Assembly: GCA_014843695.1 (NCBI GenBank)
Contig: CM026390.1
Span: 10,487,890-10,551,889 of the forward strand
Source: Archivesica marissinica
Taxonomy: Eukaryota; Mollusca; Bivalvia; Venerida; Vesicomyidae
Reading direction: 5' to 3'
DNA length: 64,000 nucleotides
Position 1 is the first letter of the stretch. Each line of letters starts with the position of its first letter. The notes beneath the pieces are model-generated. The model made no database searches and was not told the origin of the DNA. It worked only from the letters and a program-made list of their open reading frames with translations. This document shows positions 10,251 through 22,000 of the stretch, one piece after another. The position numbers and the translations under genes are program-made.

Positions 10251-10513
10251 GTCCGCCTCCGTGGTCGAGTGGTTAATGTCGCTGACTTGTATACCACTGT
10301 AACCTATCATCACTGATGGTCACGGGTTTGAGCCCCACTCAGACCGTGTCTCATTTATATGAAAAAGTTGGCAGTTTCTTACGGAGGTTGGTGCACTCAA
10401 GTACTGGTTAACCGCTGGAGCCTACCCAGGAAAGGTGTTGTTAAGTAAACTGCCCACCGGCGATATAGCCCAAAATGGTGCTGATGCAGGCGTAAAACCC
10501 GAAATATAACATA
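10251..10513 (+). mobile_element. SINE family 2, full length, with target duplication
   Basis: Starts with a tRNA-like head (CCGTGGTCGAGTGGTTAATG as A box, GGTCACGGGTTTGAGCCCC as B box), then a body with ATATGAAAAAGTTGGCAG and a tail ending CCGAAATATAACATA. Flanked by TAAAGGAATTTA at 10239-10250 and 10514-10525. The reference copy for this family. Confidence 0.9.
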
Positions 10514-10776
10514 TAAAGGAATTTACCGTGTTTAAATCTGCAATTAAACATGGTCAAACGCAACGTCATATTACTAGAATTTTATTAGTTTTGTGGCATC
10601 ATTTACGACACCAACTATTTTTGCGCTTTTTATGTATTTTGGTCATGTTGTTAATATCTTTGTCTTTAACTTTATACGTGTATATAATAATAAATGTTTA
10701 AAATAATGTAATTAACTAATAAGGACTATTTCCATTAGGACGCCTAATTTTGTGTGAAAACTGATTTGTTTTTTAG

Positions 10777-10847
10777 AAGAGGGAGATAGTGGTGGAGGAC
10801 AAGTAGCATTTACGATGGATGGACTCGGTGCCGCTTTGGAACAGGAG
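10777..10847 (+). CDS. Exon 5: acidic/glycine linker before Tudor
   Basis: 71 nt between TGTTTTTTAG and GTATAC. With the G from exon 4 it reads E-E-G-D-S-G-G-G-Q-V-A-F-T-M-D-G-L-G-A-A-L-E-Q-E and ends on a codon boundary. No domain. It connects the zinc finger to the Tudor region. Phase and both splice sites support it. Confidence 0.8.
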
Positions 10848-10878
10848 GTATACAGTCACTGTCGTTTCAAATGACTAG

Positions 10879-10921
<43 letters not shown>
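10879..10921. repeat. (TA)n microsatellite
   Basis: About 20 TA dinucleotides shortly after exon 5's donor. Confidence 0.95.
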
Positions 10922-10926
<5 letters not shown>

Positions 10927-11169
10927 CTTACATTAGGCCACTTTTTTTTATTTCTTGGTTTACAGATTTGTTCACTAAAATCTAAGTCTAGGGTTGGTGA
11001 TCGAAAAATAATAAGCTTGTTTTATTTATTTTTTAGATTTTTTGAGACGCAAAAAAAAAAGTATTCAAACCAAAGTATCATTGACTAGAATCTTAATATA
11101 GTGAACCTGTTTGCTTTGCCCGTACCCATGTGCTTCGACGTAGGTGGCTAGCTTCTTATTCGCCGGGTA

Positions 11170-11240
11170 TGATCATGTGTAAGACGCACCAGACTTTTGG
11201 ATACTATTTTGGAGGGAAAAAAGTGCGTCTTATACATACA
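11170..11240. repeat. Short inverted repeat
   Basis: ATGTGTAAGACGCAC and GTGCGTCTTATACAT face each other about 33 bp apart. It resembles the paired ends of the ATAACGCGC element at 46640-48517, so probably a solo relic of a related MITE. Confidence 0.5.
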
Positions 11241-11585
11241 CGATTTAAATACGGCAATTATCGAAAAACTACGACGCAGATTTTGGAATTTATTTTATTA
11301 TTTATATCTGTGTTTATAAGTGGCATCGGCGAGAAATATATGAAAATTATATTTATTTTCCACTTTGTTGATTTTTAGGGTTGGCGGATCCGTAAACCAA
11401 GGGATAAAAAAAATAACAACACCTGAGTGGTGATTTGATACCATATTTTAACATTGTACACATCCAACAGAAGTATAATAAACGAAATTTAGATTATTAA
11501 ATTTTGTGTTTCAATTATTTCATTTATTTAAAAAATTAGTCATGTGAGCGATCATGGCCCTCTTGTTCTAAATCACATCTATACA

Positions 11586-12569
11586 TTATAGTGGGTGATG
11601 ATTGTACAGTATTGTGTAGTGTAGCATATCATATGTGTGATGTATACATTGTAGTGGGTGATGATTGTATTGTGTAGTGTAGCATATCATATGTGTGATG
11701 TATACATTGTAGTGGGTGATGATTGTACAGTATTGTGTAGTGTAGCATATCATATGTGTGATGTATACATTGTAGTGGGTGATGATAGTACAGTATTGTG
11801 TAGTGTAGCATAACATATGTGTGATGTATACATTGTAGTGGGTGATGATTGTATTGTGTAGTGTAGCATATCATATGTGTGATGTATACATTGTAGTGGG
11901 TGATGATTGTATTGTGTAGTGTAGCATATCATATGTGTGATGTATACATTGTAGCGGGTGATGATTGTACAGTATTGTGTAGTGTAGCATATCATATGTG
12001 TGATGTATGCATTGTAGTGGGTGATGATTGTACAGTATTGTGTAGTGTAACATATCATATGTGTGATGTATACATTGTAGTGGGTAATGATTGTATTGTG
12101 TAGTGTAGCATATCATATGTGTGATGTATACATTGTAGTGGGTGATGATAATACAGTATTGTGTAGTGTAGCATAACATATGTGTGATGTATACATTGTA
12201 GTGGGTGATGATTGTATTGTGTAGTGTAGCATATCATATGTGTGATGTATACATTGTAGTGGGTGATGATTGTATTGTGTAGTGTAGCTTATCATATGTG
12301 TGATGTATACATTGTAGTGGGTGATGATTGTACAGTATTGTGTAGTGTAGCTTATCATTTGTGTGATGTATGCATTGTAGTGGGTGATGATTGTACAGTA
12401 TTGTGTAGTGTAGCATATCATATGTGTGATGTATACATTGTAGCGGGTGATGATTGTACAGTATTGTGTAGTGTAGCATATCATATGTGTGATGTATACA
12501 TTGTAGTGGGTGATGATTGTACAGTATTGTGTAGTGTAGCATATCATATGTGTGATGTATACATTGTAG
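11586..12569. repeat. 57/63-bp array ending at the Tudor exon acceptor (~16 copies)
   Basis: Unit of 63 bp, or 57 bp where 6 bp around ACAGTA are missing. Each carries CATTGTAG followed by TGGGTGATGATTGTA or CGGGTGATGATTGTA. The last copy's CATTGTAG is the acceptor of exon 6, whose first bases CGGGAGACAGTGATGAT resemble the unit minus six bases. The array therefore seems derived from the intron end and exon start. Long ORFs over it are artefacts of the periodic sequence. Confidence 0.9.
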
Positions 12570-12728
12570 CGGGAGACAGTGATGATCACTCATGTAGAGA
12601 CTCCCATTACGCTGTGGATACAGGTTGTAAATGACGAAAACACAAAGAAGATATTCCATATAACAGAACAGCTTGCTACGCTATGCCCTGCAGCTCAATC
12701 TGTTTGTGGTCAGCCTGATACCGGAAAG
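12570..12728 (+). CDS. Exon 6: start of extended Tudor domain
   Basis: 159 nt, 53 codons, phase 0 at both ends, donor AAAG/GTAAGT. It reads V-E-T-P-I-T-L-W-I-Q, then F-H-I-T-E-Q-L-A-T-L-C-P-A-A, and ends Q-P-D-T-G-K. This is the N-terminal wing of an extended Tudor fold, where a W-x-Q strand precedes the Tudor barrel. The pattern fits STK31-type Tudor proteins. The acceptor has a poor pyrimidine tract because the upstream intron is the 57/63-bp array. The alternative AG nine bases on would break frame, so 12570 is preferred. Confidence 0.85.
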
Positions 12729-12955
12729 GTAAGTCAGACTGATGATGGCTAGACTGGTTAGAACAATCAGACACGGTGATTCATGGCCCCGAGGTTATAA
12801 TTAAGTTGAGTGCAAATCTCAGAATCAACCAATCAAATCACTTCAGCTCGAGTTTGAGATCTGAGAAAGGTTTTATAACCTCCGGCACATGTCAAGGTCA
12901 CACATAGAGATGAAATGTCATAGTGTTCCTGTGAATTTTATCTCGCAGGAATCAG

Positions 12956-13086
12956 CATACAGTCATACCTGTGTTAGTGGTCACCTCCATTAAACAGCCA
13001 ACCTGTATTAATACAGCCAGTTTCCAGATTCCCAATATGTTGTTTTATTAAACATTTGTCCTCTATTAAGTAGCCATGACTGTATA
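12956..13086. mobile_element. pogo/Tigger-type MITE, reverse copy
   Basis: ACAGTCATACCTGTGTTAG at the left, ATGACTGTATA at the right, interior GTGGTCACCTCCATTAA. Same family as 2978 in opposite orientation. Confidence 0.65.
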
Positions 13087-13469
13087 ACTAAAAAATACTG
13101 TCAGATTTAATGCTTTGATACATTGTAACTAGCACACTGTCCCTAGCCTGGAATAGGTGTTGATGTATTTTGCCTGGTCAGTCATATAAATATATTTTAA
13201 TACCGAGATCATTAATTGAGCCGTATTGTGTTTCTGAAAATATCAACGCCTGTGGAAACTTGGTGGGGGGGGTGGTATTCCGTGTAATTATTGAATATTA
13301 TTACTCCTATTAGCACGTGATTTAATTAATGATGTACTTGAATCGAAAGCGAGACATTTCAATGTTGATAAAACTTTATAATTAGCCGCCATTGTTTACG
13401 GGTCAACGGAACGATAAATAGTTTTAAAAAGTACAATGTGCGTCTGATTTTACATATTTACTCAATATT

Positions 13470-13625
13470 TAACCCTTTCCCTCATAATAAAAAGTCATAT
13501 CAGGTTCTCCAGCCCAATACAGTAACTATGTAATAGCTTATCAGCTACCAATAGATAAGAGACCAATAACTGTATAAGGTATTTCAGGAAAAACTGATAA
13601 AATGACCCCTATCATGTTTAACCCT
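13470..13625. mobile_element. TTAA MITE type D, decayed
   Basis: TTAACCCTTTCCCTCATAAT at the left resembles the ends of 18095 and 19053. The right side is degraded, possibly ending at TTTAACCCTG. Confidence 0.4.
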
Positions 13626-13639
13626 GTTTTCCCTGATAA

Positions 13640-15220
13640 AAACTTACTTTAATATATTTATGGTAAGAATAAAAAATTTAGAAAAATAAATGATGTTTTC
13701 AACGATATAATTTTTAAAAGAAACTTTTTAGTATGTAAATATTGGACATGCAGGTTTTGGAGAATAATTATTATATTCGACTATATTTGTTTATTTAATA
13801 GTTAATAGTACATGGAAAAGGGCGTGGCAACCTAAGTTGATTAAATCAATTTCCTAAATCAATTGGACTTTCTGATTAAAGACTCCACCCACATGGGTTT
13901 ATTACCCTCTGTTTAGCTGGCAACATTAGCCATTCCATGAGGCTACAACACACATCCTTTGATATCAACAAGTTCCTAAGACACCGCCCTGTGTATTTCC
14001 AACTGGATGCTTCCTGTCAAACTGTTGTTATGCCGACATTAGTCGGTAATTAGCATTAAAACCTTTGAACCCAAATGTTATTACCCTGCTGTATAGCAAA
14101 AAACATCATGCTTGCATAACATTATGACTTACATGCACTTTGATCTATAGCCGTGGTCATACAACAGAAACTTCAAACAAATTTGTTTCACTAACACCTG
14201 CACCCCCCGCCCCCCACCAGGGAACCCATTTAATGCATCATAATGTCACGTGATATAATGTTCTAATTTCAATCCAATTCTAATTTTAGACCATACGCAT
14301 GAATTGGCCTTCACTGTGGAAATTTACCAAATACCTAGATATTTTTATGCAAGCTAATGAATGGGTTTGCCCTGAGTAATTGCTATTTTTAGATTTATTT
14401 TTCATTTTAACTTCAGACATTTATAGTTATGTTCTTGTTGCTTATTGAAACATATTTTGACCGCTTTTCTGCCGTATTTAAGTAGCGAAAATGATGGATT
14501 TAAAACGGACATGTAAAACACGTATATATCAGGTGCCCGATAACACGTAAAAATACGTATATATCAGGGTATGGGTTAAGTCGTCCTTAGTTCAATTACG
14601 CCGAATCAACCCATTACCATCTAAACGTAATATTTAAAATACGCCACCTCGTCGATATAACACAGAAATGGGGAATTATATGTATGCAATGTAAATGAGG
14701 CTACAGGAGCATTCGTGTATTTTCGAAAATGATTGTGTATAATCGTGCCTGTTCGGTAATTTCCGAAAAGATTCCGTTTCCATTTTAGCGATCGTATCTT
14801 TCAGATAAGAGTTGTCGTTCTTCAATCAACACCCTAGAAAACACGAGTGTAATGTAGGTGGCGCAACGCTCGGAAATAGTTTCCCCAAACTGGCATTTTG
14901 CCAGAAGTAAATTAGTGAAAAATCGACAGAGTGGAACCCAGGCTAGGTTGTCCCCTGCCTCCCCATCAAGTCCCACCCCAAGAGTAACCTTGAACCTGTA
15001 GTTTGGCCAAATCTGGCTGATTTCAGAAATTATTTATGCTTAAAAAAAGCTCTTAACATTTCTCAAAAACAATTATGGCTTTGAAACTTTGCATACGTAT
15101 CCGAGGACTAATTATCTACAACAACAGTAAGTCACACCCTACCACTGACCATGAAATAGAATTTTGGCTATTCCTTGGAAAGCATGAAAGACACTTATCG
15201 CTTATGGCCTTGTTAAATAA
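13640..15220. other. Intron 6, no feature recognised
   Basis: About 1.6 kb of AT-rich single-copy-looking DNA. I saw no exon-like block with paired splice sites and no familiar repeat family. Confidence 0.5.
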
Positions 15221-15225
15221 ATTGG

Positions 15226-15870
15226 CACAATGTTCAATGTCAGTGCCACATTGATTCACTATCAGGGCACATTGATTCAAGATTAGGGCCACATTCATCC
15301 AAGGTCAATGCCACATTGAGTCATGGTCAGTACCACATTGATTCAAGGTCAGTACCACATTGATTCAAGGTCAGTACCATATTGATTCTAGGTCTGTACC
15401 ACATTGATTCAAGGTCAGTACCACATTGATTCAAGGTCAGTACCACATTGATTCATGGTCAGTACCACATTGATTCAAGGTCAGTACCACATTGATTCAA
15501 GGTCAGTACCACATTGATTCATGGTCAGTACCACATTGATTCTAGGTCAGTACCACATTGATTCAAGGTCAGTACCACATTGATTCAAGGCCAGTACCAC
15601 ATTGATTCATGGTCAGTACCACATTGATTCATGGTCAGTACCACATTGATTCATGGTCAGTACCACATTGATTCAAGGTCAGTACCACATTGATTCAAGG
15701 TCAGTACCACATTGATTCATGGTCAGTACCACTTTGATTCAAGGTCAGTACCACATTGATTCATGGTCAGTACCACATTGATTCAAGGTCAGTACCACAT
15801 TGATTCAAGGTCAGGGCCACATTGATTCAAGGTCAGAGTCACATTGATTTCAGGGTCACATTAATTCACG
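15226..15870. repeat. 22-bp tandem array (~29 copies)
   Basis: Unit ACCACATTGATTCAAGGTCA plus GT, with CAAGG/CATGG/CTAGG variants. The outer copies are more diverged than the centre. Confidence 0.95.
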
Positions 15871-16031
15871 GCCAATGCCACAATTATAGGTCAAAGGAGG
15901 TATATCACATTTTATATCTGAAATATAACGTGATCATTCGTTGAAACATAATTATTTGCTGTTTATTTGATATATTAATGAAAGTTATAGATATCAGTGT
16001 ATGTATTCACTATGCATATATTATTTTGTAG

Positions 16032-16106
16032 GTGTATGCGTGTTTATTCACTGAAGACAGTATGTGGTACAGATGTCAAGTGAGGCAGAACCTCGGCACA
16101 GATAAG
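16032..16106 (+). CDS. Exon 7: Tudor barrel, first half
   Basis: 75 nt, phase 0 both ends, between TATTTTGTAG and GTGATA. It reads V-Y-A-C-L-F-T-E-D-S-M-W-Y-R-C-Q-V and ends G-T-D-K. The F-x-E-D-x-x-W-Y-R-x-x-V block is the classic first Tudor strand pair. The W-Y includes an aromatic-cage position for methyl-arginine. It joins exon 8 to complete the core. Confidence 0.9.
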
Positions 16107-16301
16107 GTGATACTTATTTGTTATACACAGCATTCTACAATTCCACTAAACTGCATTCAGATATTCAGGGACCATTAGTTTTTATAGGGGATGGGGAGTT
16201 AGAAAGTGGAACGAGTACCAATGCAAATGTATTAAACTATCCGGACAATAACGAGGATCTCTGGTACTGCGTTGACTCAATTTTGATTGTCACCATGTCT
16301 G

Positions 16302-16490
16302 TGACTTGGGCAGGAAGACGAAGGCCTTCACTTGGGCAGACGAAGGCCTTCACTTGGGCAGGGAGATGAAGGCCTTCACTTGGGCAGGGAGATGAAGGCC
16401 TTCACTTGGGCAGGAAGAAGAAGGCCTTCACTTGGGCAGGAAGACGAAGGCCTTCACTTGGGTAGGAAGATGAAGACCTTCACTTGGGCA
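16302..16490. repeat. 26-bp tandem array (~7 copies)
   Basis: Unit GGCCTTCACTTGGGCAGGAA plus GACGAA-like bases. It abuts the SINE that starts at 16491. Confidence 0.9.
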
Positions 16491-16608
16491 GGAGTCCGCC
16501 TCCGTGGTCGAGTGGTTATGGTCGCTGACTTATATACCACTGTAACCTATCATCACTGATGGTCACGGGTTCGAGCCCCGCTCAGACCGTGTTTCATTTA
16601 TATGAAAA
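16491..16608 (+). mobile_element. SINE family 2, 3'-truncated
   Basis: tRNA-like head (GTGGTCGAGTGGTTATGG, then CACGGGTTCGAGCCCCG) and the start of the body (ATATGAAAAAGTT), then cut by the MITE at 16611. Confidence 0.85.
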
Positions 16609-16610
16609 AG

Positions 16611-16775
16611 TTAGTGTTAGTGGTCACCTATTAAGCAGCCAACCTGTATTAAGCAGCCAGTTTCCAGATTCCCAATATGTAGTTTTATTATACATTTGAC
16701 CTCTATTAAGCAGCCACCTGTGCTAAGCAGCCACTTTCTGTGATTCCCTTCGATGGCTGCTTATGACAGGTTTGT
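16611..16775. mobile_element. pogo/Tigger-type MITE, reverse copy
   Basis: GTTAGTGGTCACC..AAGCAGCC at the left and GACAGGTTTGTATA at the right. Same family as 2978, left tip missing. Confidence 0.7.
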
Positions 16776-16792
16776 ATATTAGTAATTACATT

Positions 16793-17570
16793 TTCTGGAG
16801 GATAGTGCAAGATAGAGAAGATGCTCCAATTCCAGAAGCATCCTTTGTTCTTTTACATGCCCGGTGCATAGCACCGATACTATGCACCGATACTATGCAC
16901 CGATACTATGTACTGATACTATGCACCGATACTATGCACCGATATTATGTACCGATACTATGTACCGATACTATGCACCGATACTATGCACCGATACTAT
17001 GTACCGATACTATGAACCGATACTATGCACCGATACTATGTACCGATACTATGCACCGATACTATGCACCGATACTATGTACCGATACTATGAGCTGATA
17101 CTATGCACCGATACTATGCACCGATACTATGAACCGATACTATGCACCGATACTATGAACCGATACTATGTACCGATACTATGCACCGATACTATGCACC
17201 AATACTATGAACCGATACTATGTACCGATACTATGCACCGATACTATGCACCGATACTATGTACCGATACTATGAACCGATACTATGCACCGATACTATG
17301 AACCGATACTATGAACCGATACTATGTACCGATACTATGCACCGATACTATGCACCGATACTATGAACCGATACTATGCACCGATGCTATGCACCGATGC
17401 TAGGCACCGATACTAGGCACCGATACTATGCACCGATGCTATGCACCGATACACGAGACATCTGTTAATGCTCCCATCTGAAATACTATTGATATTATTA
17501 TCAACAGGGGATCGAACCTACGATCCCTGGATTCGCAACCCAATGTGTCAACCACTGGACCATTGACCTG
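16793..17570 (-). mobile_element. SINE family 1 carrying an internal 13-bp array
   Basis: Left part GGAGGATAGTGCAAGATA to CTTTTACATGCCCGGTGC and right part CATCTGAAATACT to GGGGATCGAACCTACGATCC are ordinary SINE family 1. Between them lies the 13-bp array, which has expanded the short segment GGTGCATAGCACCGATAC of the SINE itself. Confidence 0.8.
16864..17455. repeat. 13-bp tandem array inside a SINE (~45 copies)
   Basis: Unit CACCGATACTATG with CACC/TACC/AACC variants. 13 is not a multiple of 3, but three units (39 bp) contain no stop, giving spurious ORFs in several frames. Confidence 0.95.
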
Positions 17571-17667
17571 TCTATAATGATTGGTTTGTCCAGCACTAAA
17601 CTAGTAAGTTGTCACATGTATATGTCCTCTCAATTCTAATGTATGCGATATTTATGTAACATTCCAG

Positions 17668-17817
17668 TTCAAGATCCAGTACATAGATTATGGCAACACA
17701 GAGGAGGTAGCACTTGGTAGCCTAGTGGAACTAGTACCTAGTGTAGCCAACATGCAGGGCCTCGCCTGCAAGATTCAGCTGCATAACACACGTACTAATG
17801 ATCTCAGCGATAAACAG
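17668..17817 (+). CDS. Exon 8: Tudor barrel, second half
   Basis: 150 nt, 50 codons, phase 0 both ends, between ACATTCCAG and GTATAT. It reads F-K-I-Q-Y-I-D-Y-G-N-T-E-E-V, then L-V-E-L-V-P, and ends N-D-L-S-D-K-Q. Y-x-D-Y-G-N is the Tudor hallmark. The Tyr, Asp and Asn of the methyl-arginine pocket are all present, so binding looks intact. The tail leads into the SN-like part in exon 9. Confidence 0.95.
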
Positions 17818-17857
17818 GTATATTATATGCTTGCTCCGGTATATAAACTTGTATGGA

Positions 17858-18075
17858 GCCTCGGTTGCCGTGGCTGCAAATCACTTGCCACTCACCGCTG
17901 TATGTTTGAATCCCACTTGGGATGTGAAATTATGTAAGGAAGCTATCCAGCTGACTAGCGGAAGGTTGGTGGTTCTACCTGTATGTCTGCCCGTTCCTGA
18001 AATACTTCTCAGAGGGTCACCCAGGGGTTTTCTGCCACCAATCGTAGCTGGTGAGACGCTATAATGGCCTATGCT
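17858..18075 (+). mobile_element. SINE family 5 (tRNA-Ser/Leu-like head)
   Basis: GTTTGAATCCCACTTGGG as B box, a body with TATCCAGCTGAC, and CACCAATCGTAGCTGG near the tail. The A-box end is degraded. Copies at 18835, 31928 and 37183. Confidence 0.7.
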
Positions 18076-18094
18076 TGTTTTTGTTGGTGTAACT

Positions 18095-18337
18095 TTAACC
18101 CTTTCCCCCTTAGAAGCGCCTCTCGACGCCAATGCCTATTGTACATAGATCGACACATTAGTAGTCAAACAAGCTATAATAAAGATCGGAACAACGTAGT
18201 GTAATCAATACTTATTCCTAGTAACCTCCATGAAGGTGGAGTAGGCAAGTTCACAGCTTAGTTGGAGCATACGATTGGTAAATTATAGCTAAATGTATGA
18301 AATAAAACTACACCTATGGGGGAAAGGGGGGTTGAAC
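18095..18337. mobile_element. TTAA MITE type D, unexpanded copy
   Basis: TTAACCCTTTCCCCCTTAG at the left and CTATGGGGGAAAGGGGGGTT at the right. The interior (CTCTCGACGCCAAT, then TAACCTCCATGAAGGTGG, then ATAGCTAAATG) parallels 19053-23625, so this is what that locus looked like before expansion. Confidence 0.75.
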
Positions 18338-18562
18338 CGCCAAGACAAAAATATGTTTTGTTGGACTCTAGGATCTGCTGCCAATAACGCATACCATGAA
18401 AATCTTTATAAAAATTGTAATGTATGGTTAAGTTTTATAAGGAAAGCTGTATTGTTGTCTAAATGACGTAAAACAAATCCACTGAGGACAGTATAGCAAG
18501 TACATTATTTTAGCAAATTTGATTGAAAATGAATGTTTATTTGGGTAACATTTGATACCTAC

Positions 18563-18733
18563 ACAAAAGGTGTGGAGTTCGAGCTGGAGCCGTTACGATT
18601 GTGCCCTTAGGCAAGGCATTTAATTTCCACGTTGCCTCTTCTCTCTCCCTTGTGGCGATGGATTCCATCAGGAATGAGGTCTCGGGGGTGATTAATATAA
18701 GTTGTAAGAACTTGTTTCGCAATTGAGCTAAAA
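18563..18733 (+). mobile_element. SINE family 4b, plus strand
   Basis: GGAGTTCGAGCTGGAGCC at the left, GATGGATTCCATCAGGAATG, and a tail with AAGAACTTGTTTCGCAATTG. Reverse of 3348. Confidence 0.7.
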
Positions 18734-18834
18734 TAAATTTGTATAAACCTACACAAAAATCGGTGATATTTCATTCAGCACTGTGATCACACACTAAATA
18801 AACTGTATAGAAGCTACATCAACTTTGTATAAGT

Positions 18835-19052
18835 GTTATTGTCGTTGACATCAAATCACTGGCCCCTCACCGCTGTAGGTTTGAATCCCACTTGAGGTGT
18901 CAAATTCTATCAAGTGAGGAAACTATCCAGTTGACTTGTGGTGAGTTTGTAGTTCTACTTGGGTGCCTGAAATACTGCTCGGAGTGGCACAGGGGTCTTC
19001 CTCCACCAATATTAGCTGGAGAGTTGCTGTATGACAACCTGTTGGTGAGACG
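18835..19052 (+). mobile_element. SINE family 5 copy
   Basis: TAGGTTTGAATCCCACTTG B box, AACTATCCAGTTGACTTGTG body, CACCAATATTAGCTGGAGAG near the tail. Directly abuts the expanded MITE. Confidence 0.7.
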
Positions 19053-22000
19053 TTAACCCTTTCCCTCATAGAAGTACCTCTTGACGGCATTACCAATACG
19101 ACATACATTGACAATGTAGTAGCCAAACCAATGTTCATAAACCCTTTCCCTCATACAAGCACCTCTTGACGCCATTACCAATACGACATACATTGACAAT
19201 GTAGTAGCCAAACCAATGTTCATAAACCCTTTCCCTCATAGAAGCACCTCTTGACGCCATTACCAATACGACATACATTGACAATGTAGTAGCCAAACCA
19301 ATGTTCATAAACCCTTTCCCTCATAGAAGCACCTCTTGACGCCATTACCAATACGCATACATTGACAATGTAGTAGCCAAACCAATGTTCATAATAAAGG
19401 CCAGAATCTCATGTAGTCCCAGTAATATCTATGGAGGTGGGATAGATATGGCAACTACTTATCCACTGCATGATAGCTAAATGGCTGTCGTTTGTATGGA
19501 GATATAATAGTATATTAACCTAAATCTCTATGAAGTCCCAGTAATATCTATAGAGGTGGGATAGATATGGCAACTACTTATCCACTGCATGATAGCTAAA
19601 TGGCTGTCGTTTGTATGGAGATATAATAGTATATTAACCTAAATCTCTAAGAAGGAAAGGGTTAAATGGCTGTCGTTTGTATGGAGATATAATAGTATAT
19701 TAACCTAAATCCCTATGAAGGAAAGGGTTAAATGGCTGTCGTTTGTATGGAGATATAATAGTATATTAACCTAAATCTCTATGAAGGAAAGGGTTAAATG
19801 GCTGTCGTTTGTATGGAGATATAATAGTATATTAACCTAAATCTCTAAGAAGGAAAGGGCTAAATGGCTGTCGTTTGTATGGAGATATAATAGTATATTA
19901 ACCTAAATCCCTATGAAGGAAAGGGTTAAATGGCTGTCGTTTGTATGGAGATATAATAGTATATTAACCTAAATCCCTATGAAGGAAAGGGTTAAAGGCT
20001 GTCGTTTGTATGGAGATATAATAGTATATTAACCTAAATCTCTATGAAGGAAAGGGTTAAATGGCTGTCGTTTGTATGGAGATATAATAGTATATTAACC
20101 TAAATCTCTATGAAGGAAAGGGTTAAAGGCTGTCGTTTGTATGGAGATATAATAGTATATTAACCTAAATCTCTATGAAGGAAAGGGTTAAATGGCTGTC
20201 GTTTGTATGGAGATATAATAGTATATTAACCTAAATCTCTATGAAGGAAAGGGTTAAATGGCTGTCGTTTGTATGGAGATATAATAGTATATTAACCTAA
20301 ATCTCTATGAAGGAAAGGGCTAAATGGCTGTCGTTTGTATGGAGATATAATAGTATATTAACCTAAATCTCTATGAAGGAAAGGGTTAAATGGCTGTCGT
20401 TTGTATGGAGATATAATAGTATATTAACCTAAATCTCTATGAAGGAAAGGGTTAAATGGCTGTCGTTTGTATGGAGATATAATAGTATATTAACCTAAAT
20501 CTCTATGAAGGAAAGGGTTAAATGGCTGTCGTTTGTATGGAGATATAATAGTATATTAACCTAAATCTCTATGAAGGAAAGGGTTTAGAACTAGCAGTGG
20601 TTTGTATGGAGATATAATAGTATATAACCTAAATCTCTATGAAGGAAAGGGTTAAATGGCTGTCGTTTGTATGGAGATATAATAGTATATTAACCTAAAT
20701 CTCTATGAAGGAAAGGGTTAAATGGCTGTCGTTTGTATGGAGATATAATAGTATATTAACCTAAATCTCTATGAAGGAAAGGGTTAAATGGCTGTCGTTT
20801 GTATGGAGATATAATAGTATATTAACCTAAATCTCTATGAAGGAAAGGGTTAAATGGCTGTCGTTTGTATGGAGATATAATAGTATATTAACCTAAATCT
20901 CTATGAAGGAAAGGGTTAAATGGCTGTCGTTTGTATGGAGATATAATAGTATATTAACCTAAATCTCTATGAAGGAAAGGGTTAAATGGCTGTCGTTTGT
21001 ATGGAGATATAATAGTATATTAACCTAAATCTCTATGAAGGAAAGGGTTAAATGGCTGTCGTTTGTATGGAGATATAATAGTATATTAACCTAAATCTCT
21101 ATGAAGGAAAGGGTTAAATGGCTGTCGTTTGTATGGAGATATAATAGTATATTAACCTAAATCTCTATGAAGGAAAGGGTTAAATGGCTGTCGTTTGTAT
21201 GGAGATATAATAGTATATTAACCTAAATCTCTATGAAGGAAAGGGTTAAATGGCTGTCGTTTGTATGGAGATATAATAGTATATTAACCTAAATCTCTAT
21301 GAAGGAAAGGGTTAAATGGCTGTCGTTTGTATGGAGACATAATAGTATATTAACCTAAGTCTCTATGAAGGAAAGGGTTAAATGGCTGTCGTCTGTATGG
21401 AGACATAATAGTATATTAACCTAAATCTCTATGAAGGAAAGGGTTAAATGGCTGTCGTCTGTATGGAGATATAATAGTATATTAACCTAAATCCCTATGA
21501 AGGAAAGGGTTAAATGGCTGTCGTCTGTATGGAGATATAATAGTATATTAACCTAAATCTCTATGAAGGAAAGGGTTAAATGGCTGTCGTCTGTATGGAG
21601 ATATAATAGTATATTAACCTAAATCTCTATGAAGGAAAGGGTTAAATGGCTGCCGTTTGTATGGAGATATAATAGTATATTAACCTAAATCTCTATGAAG
21701 GAAAGGGTTAAATGGCTGCCGTTTGTATGGAGATATAATAGTATATTAACCTAAATCTCTATGAAGGAAAGGGTTAAATGGCTGTCGTTTGTATGGAGAT
21801 ATAATAGTATATTAACCTAAATCTCTATGAAGGAAAGGGTTAAATGGCTGTCGTTTGTATGGAGACATAATAGTATATTAACCTAAGTCTCTATGAAGGA
21901 AAGGGTTAAATGGCTGTCGTCTGTATGGAGATATAATAGTATATTAACCTAAGTCTCTATGAAGGAAAGGGTTAAATGGCTGTCGTTTGTATGGAGATAT

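Noticed and set aside
11586..12659. CRISPR-like array
   Set aside because: Units are direct tandem copies without unique spacers, in a eukaryotic intron.
17504..17570. tRNA genes at this and similar places (24208, 37183, 10251)
   Set aside because: A and B boxes are present, but acceptor stems do not pair and a SINE body and tail follow.
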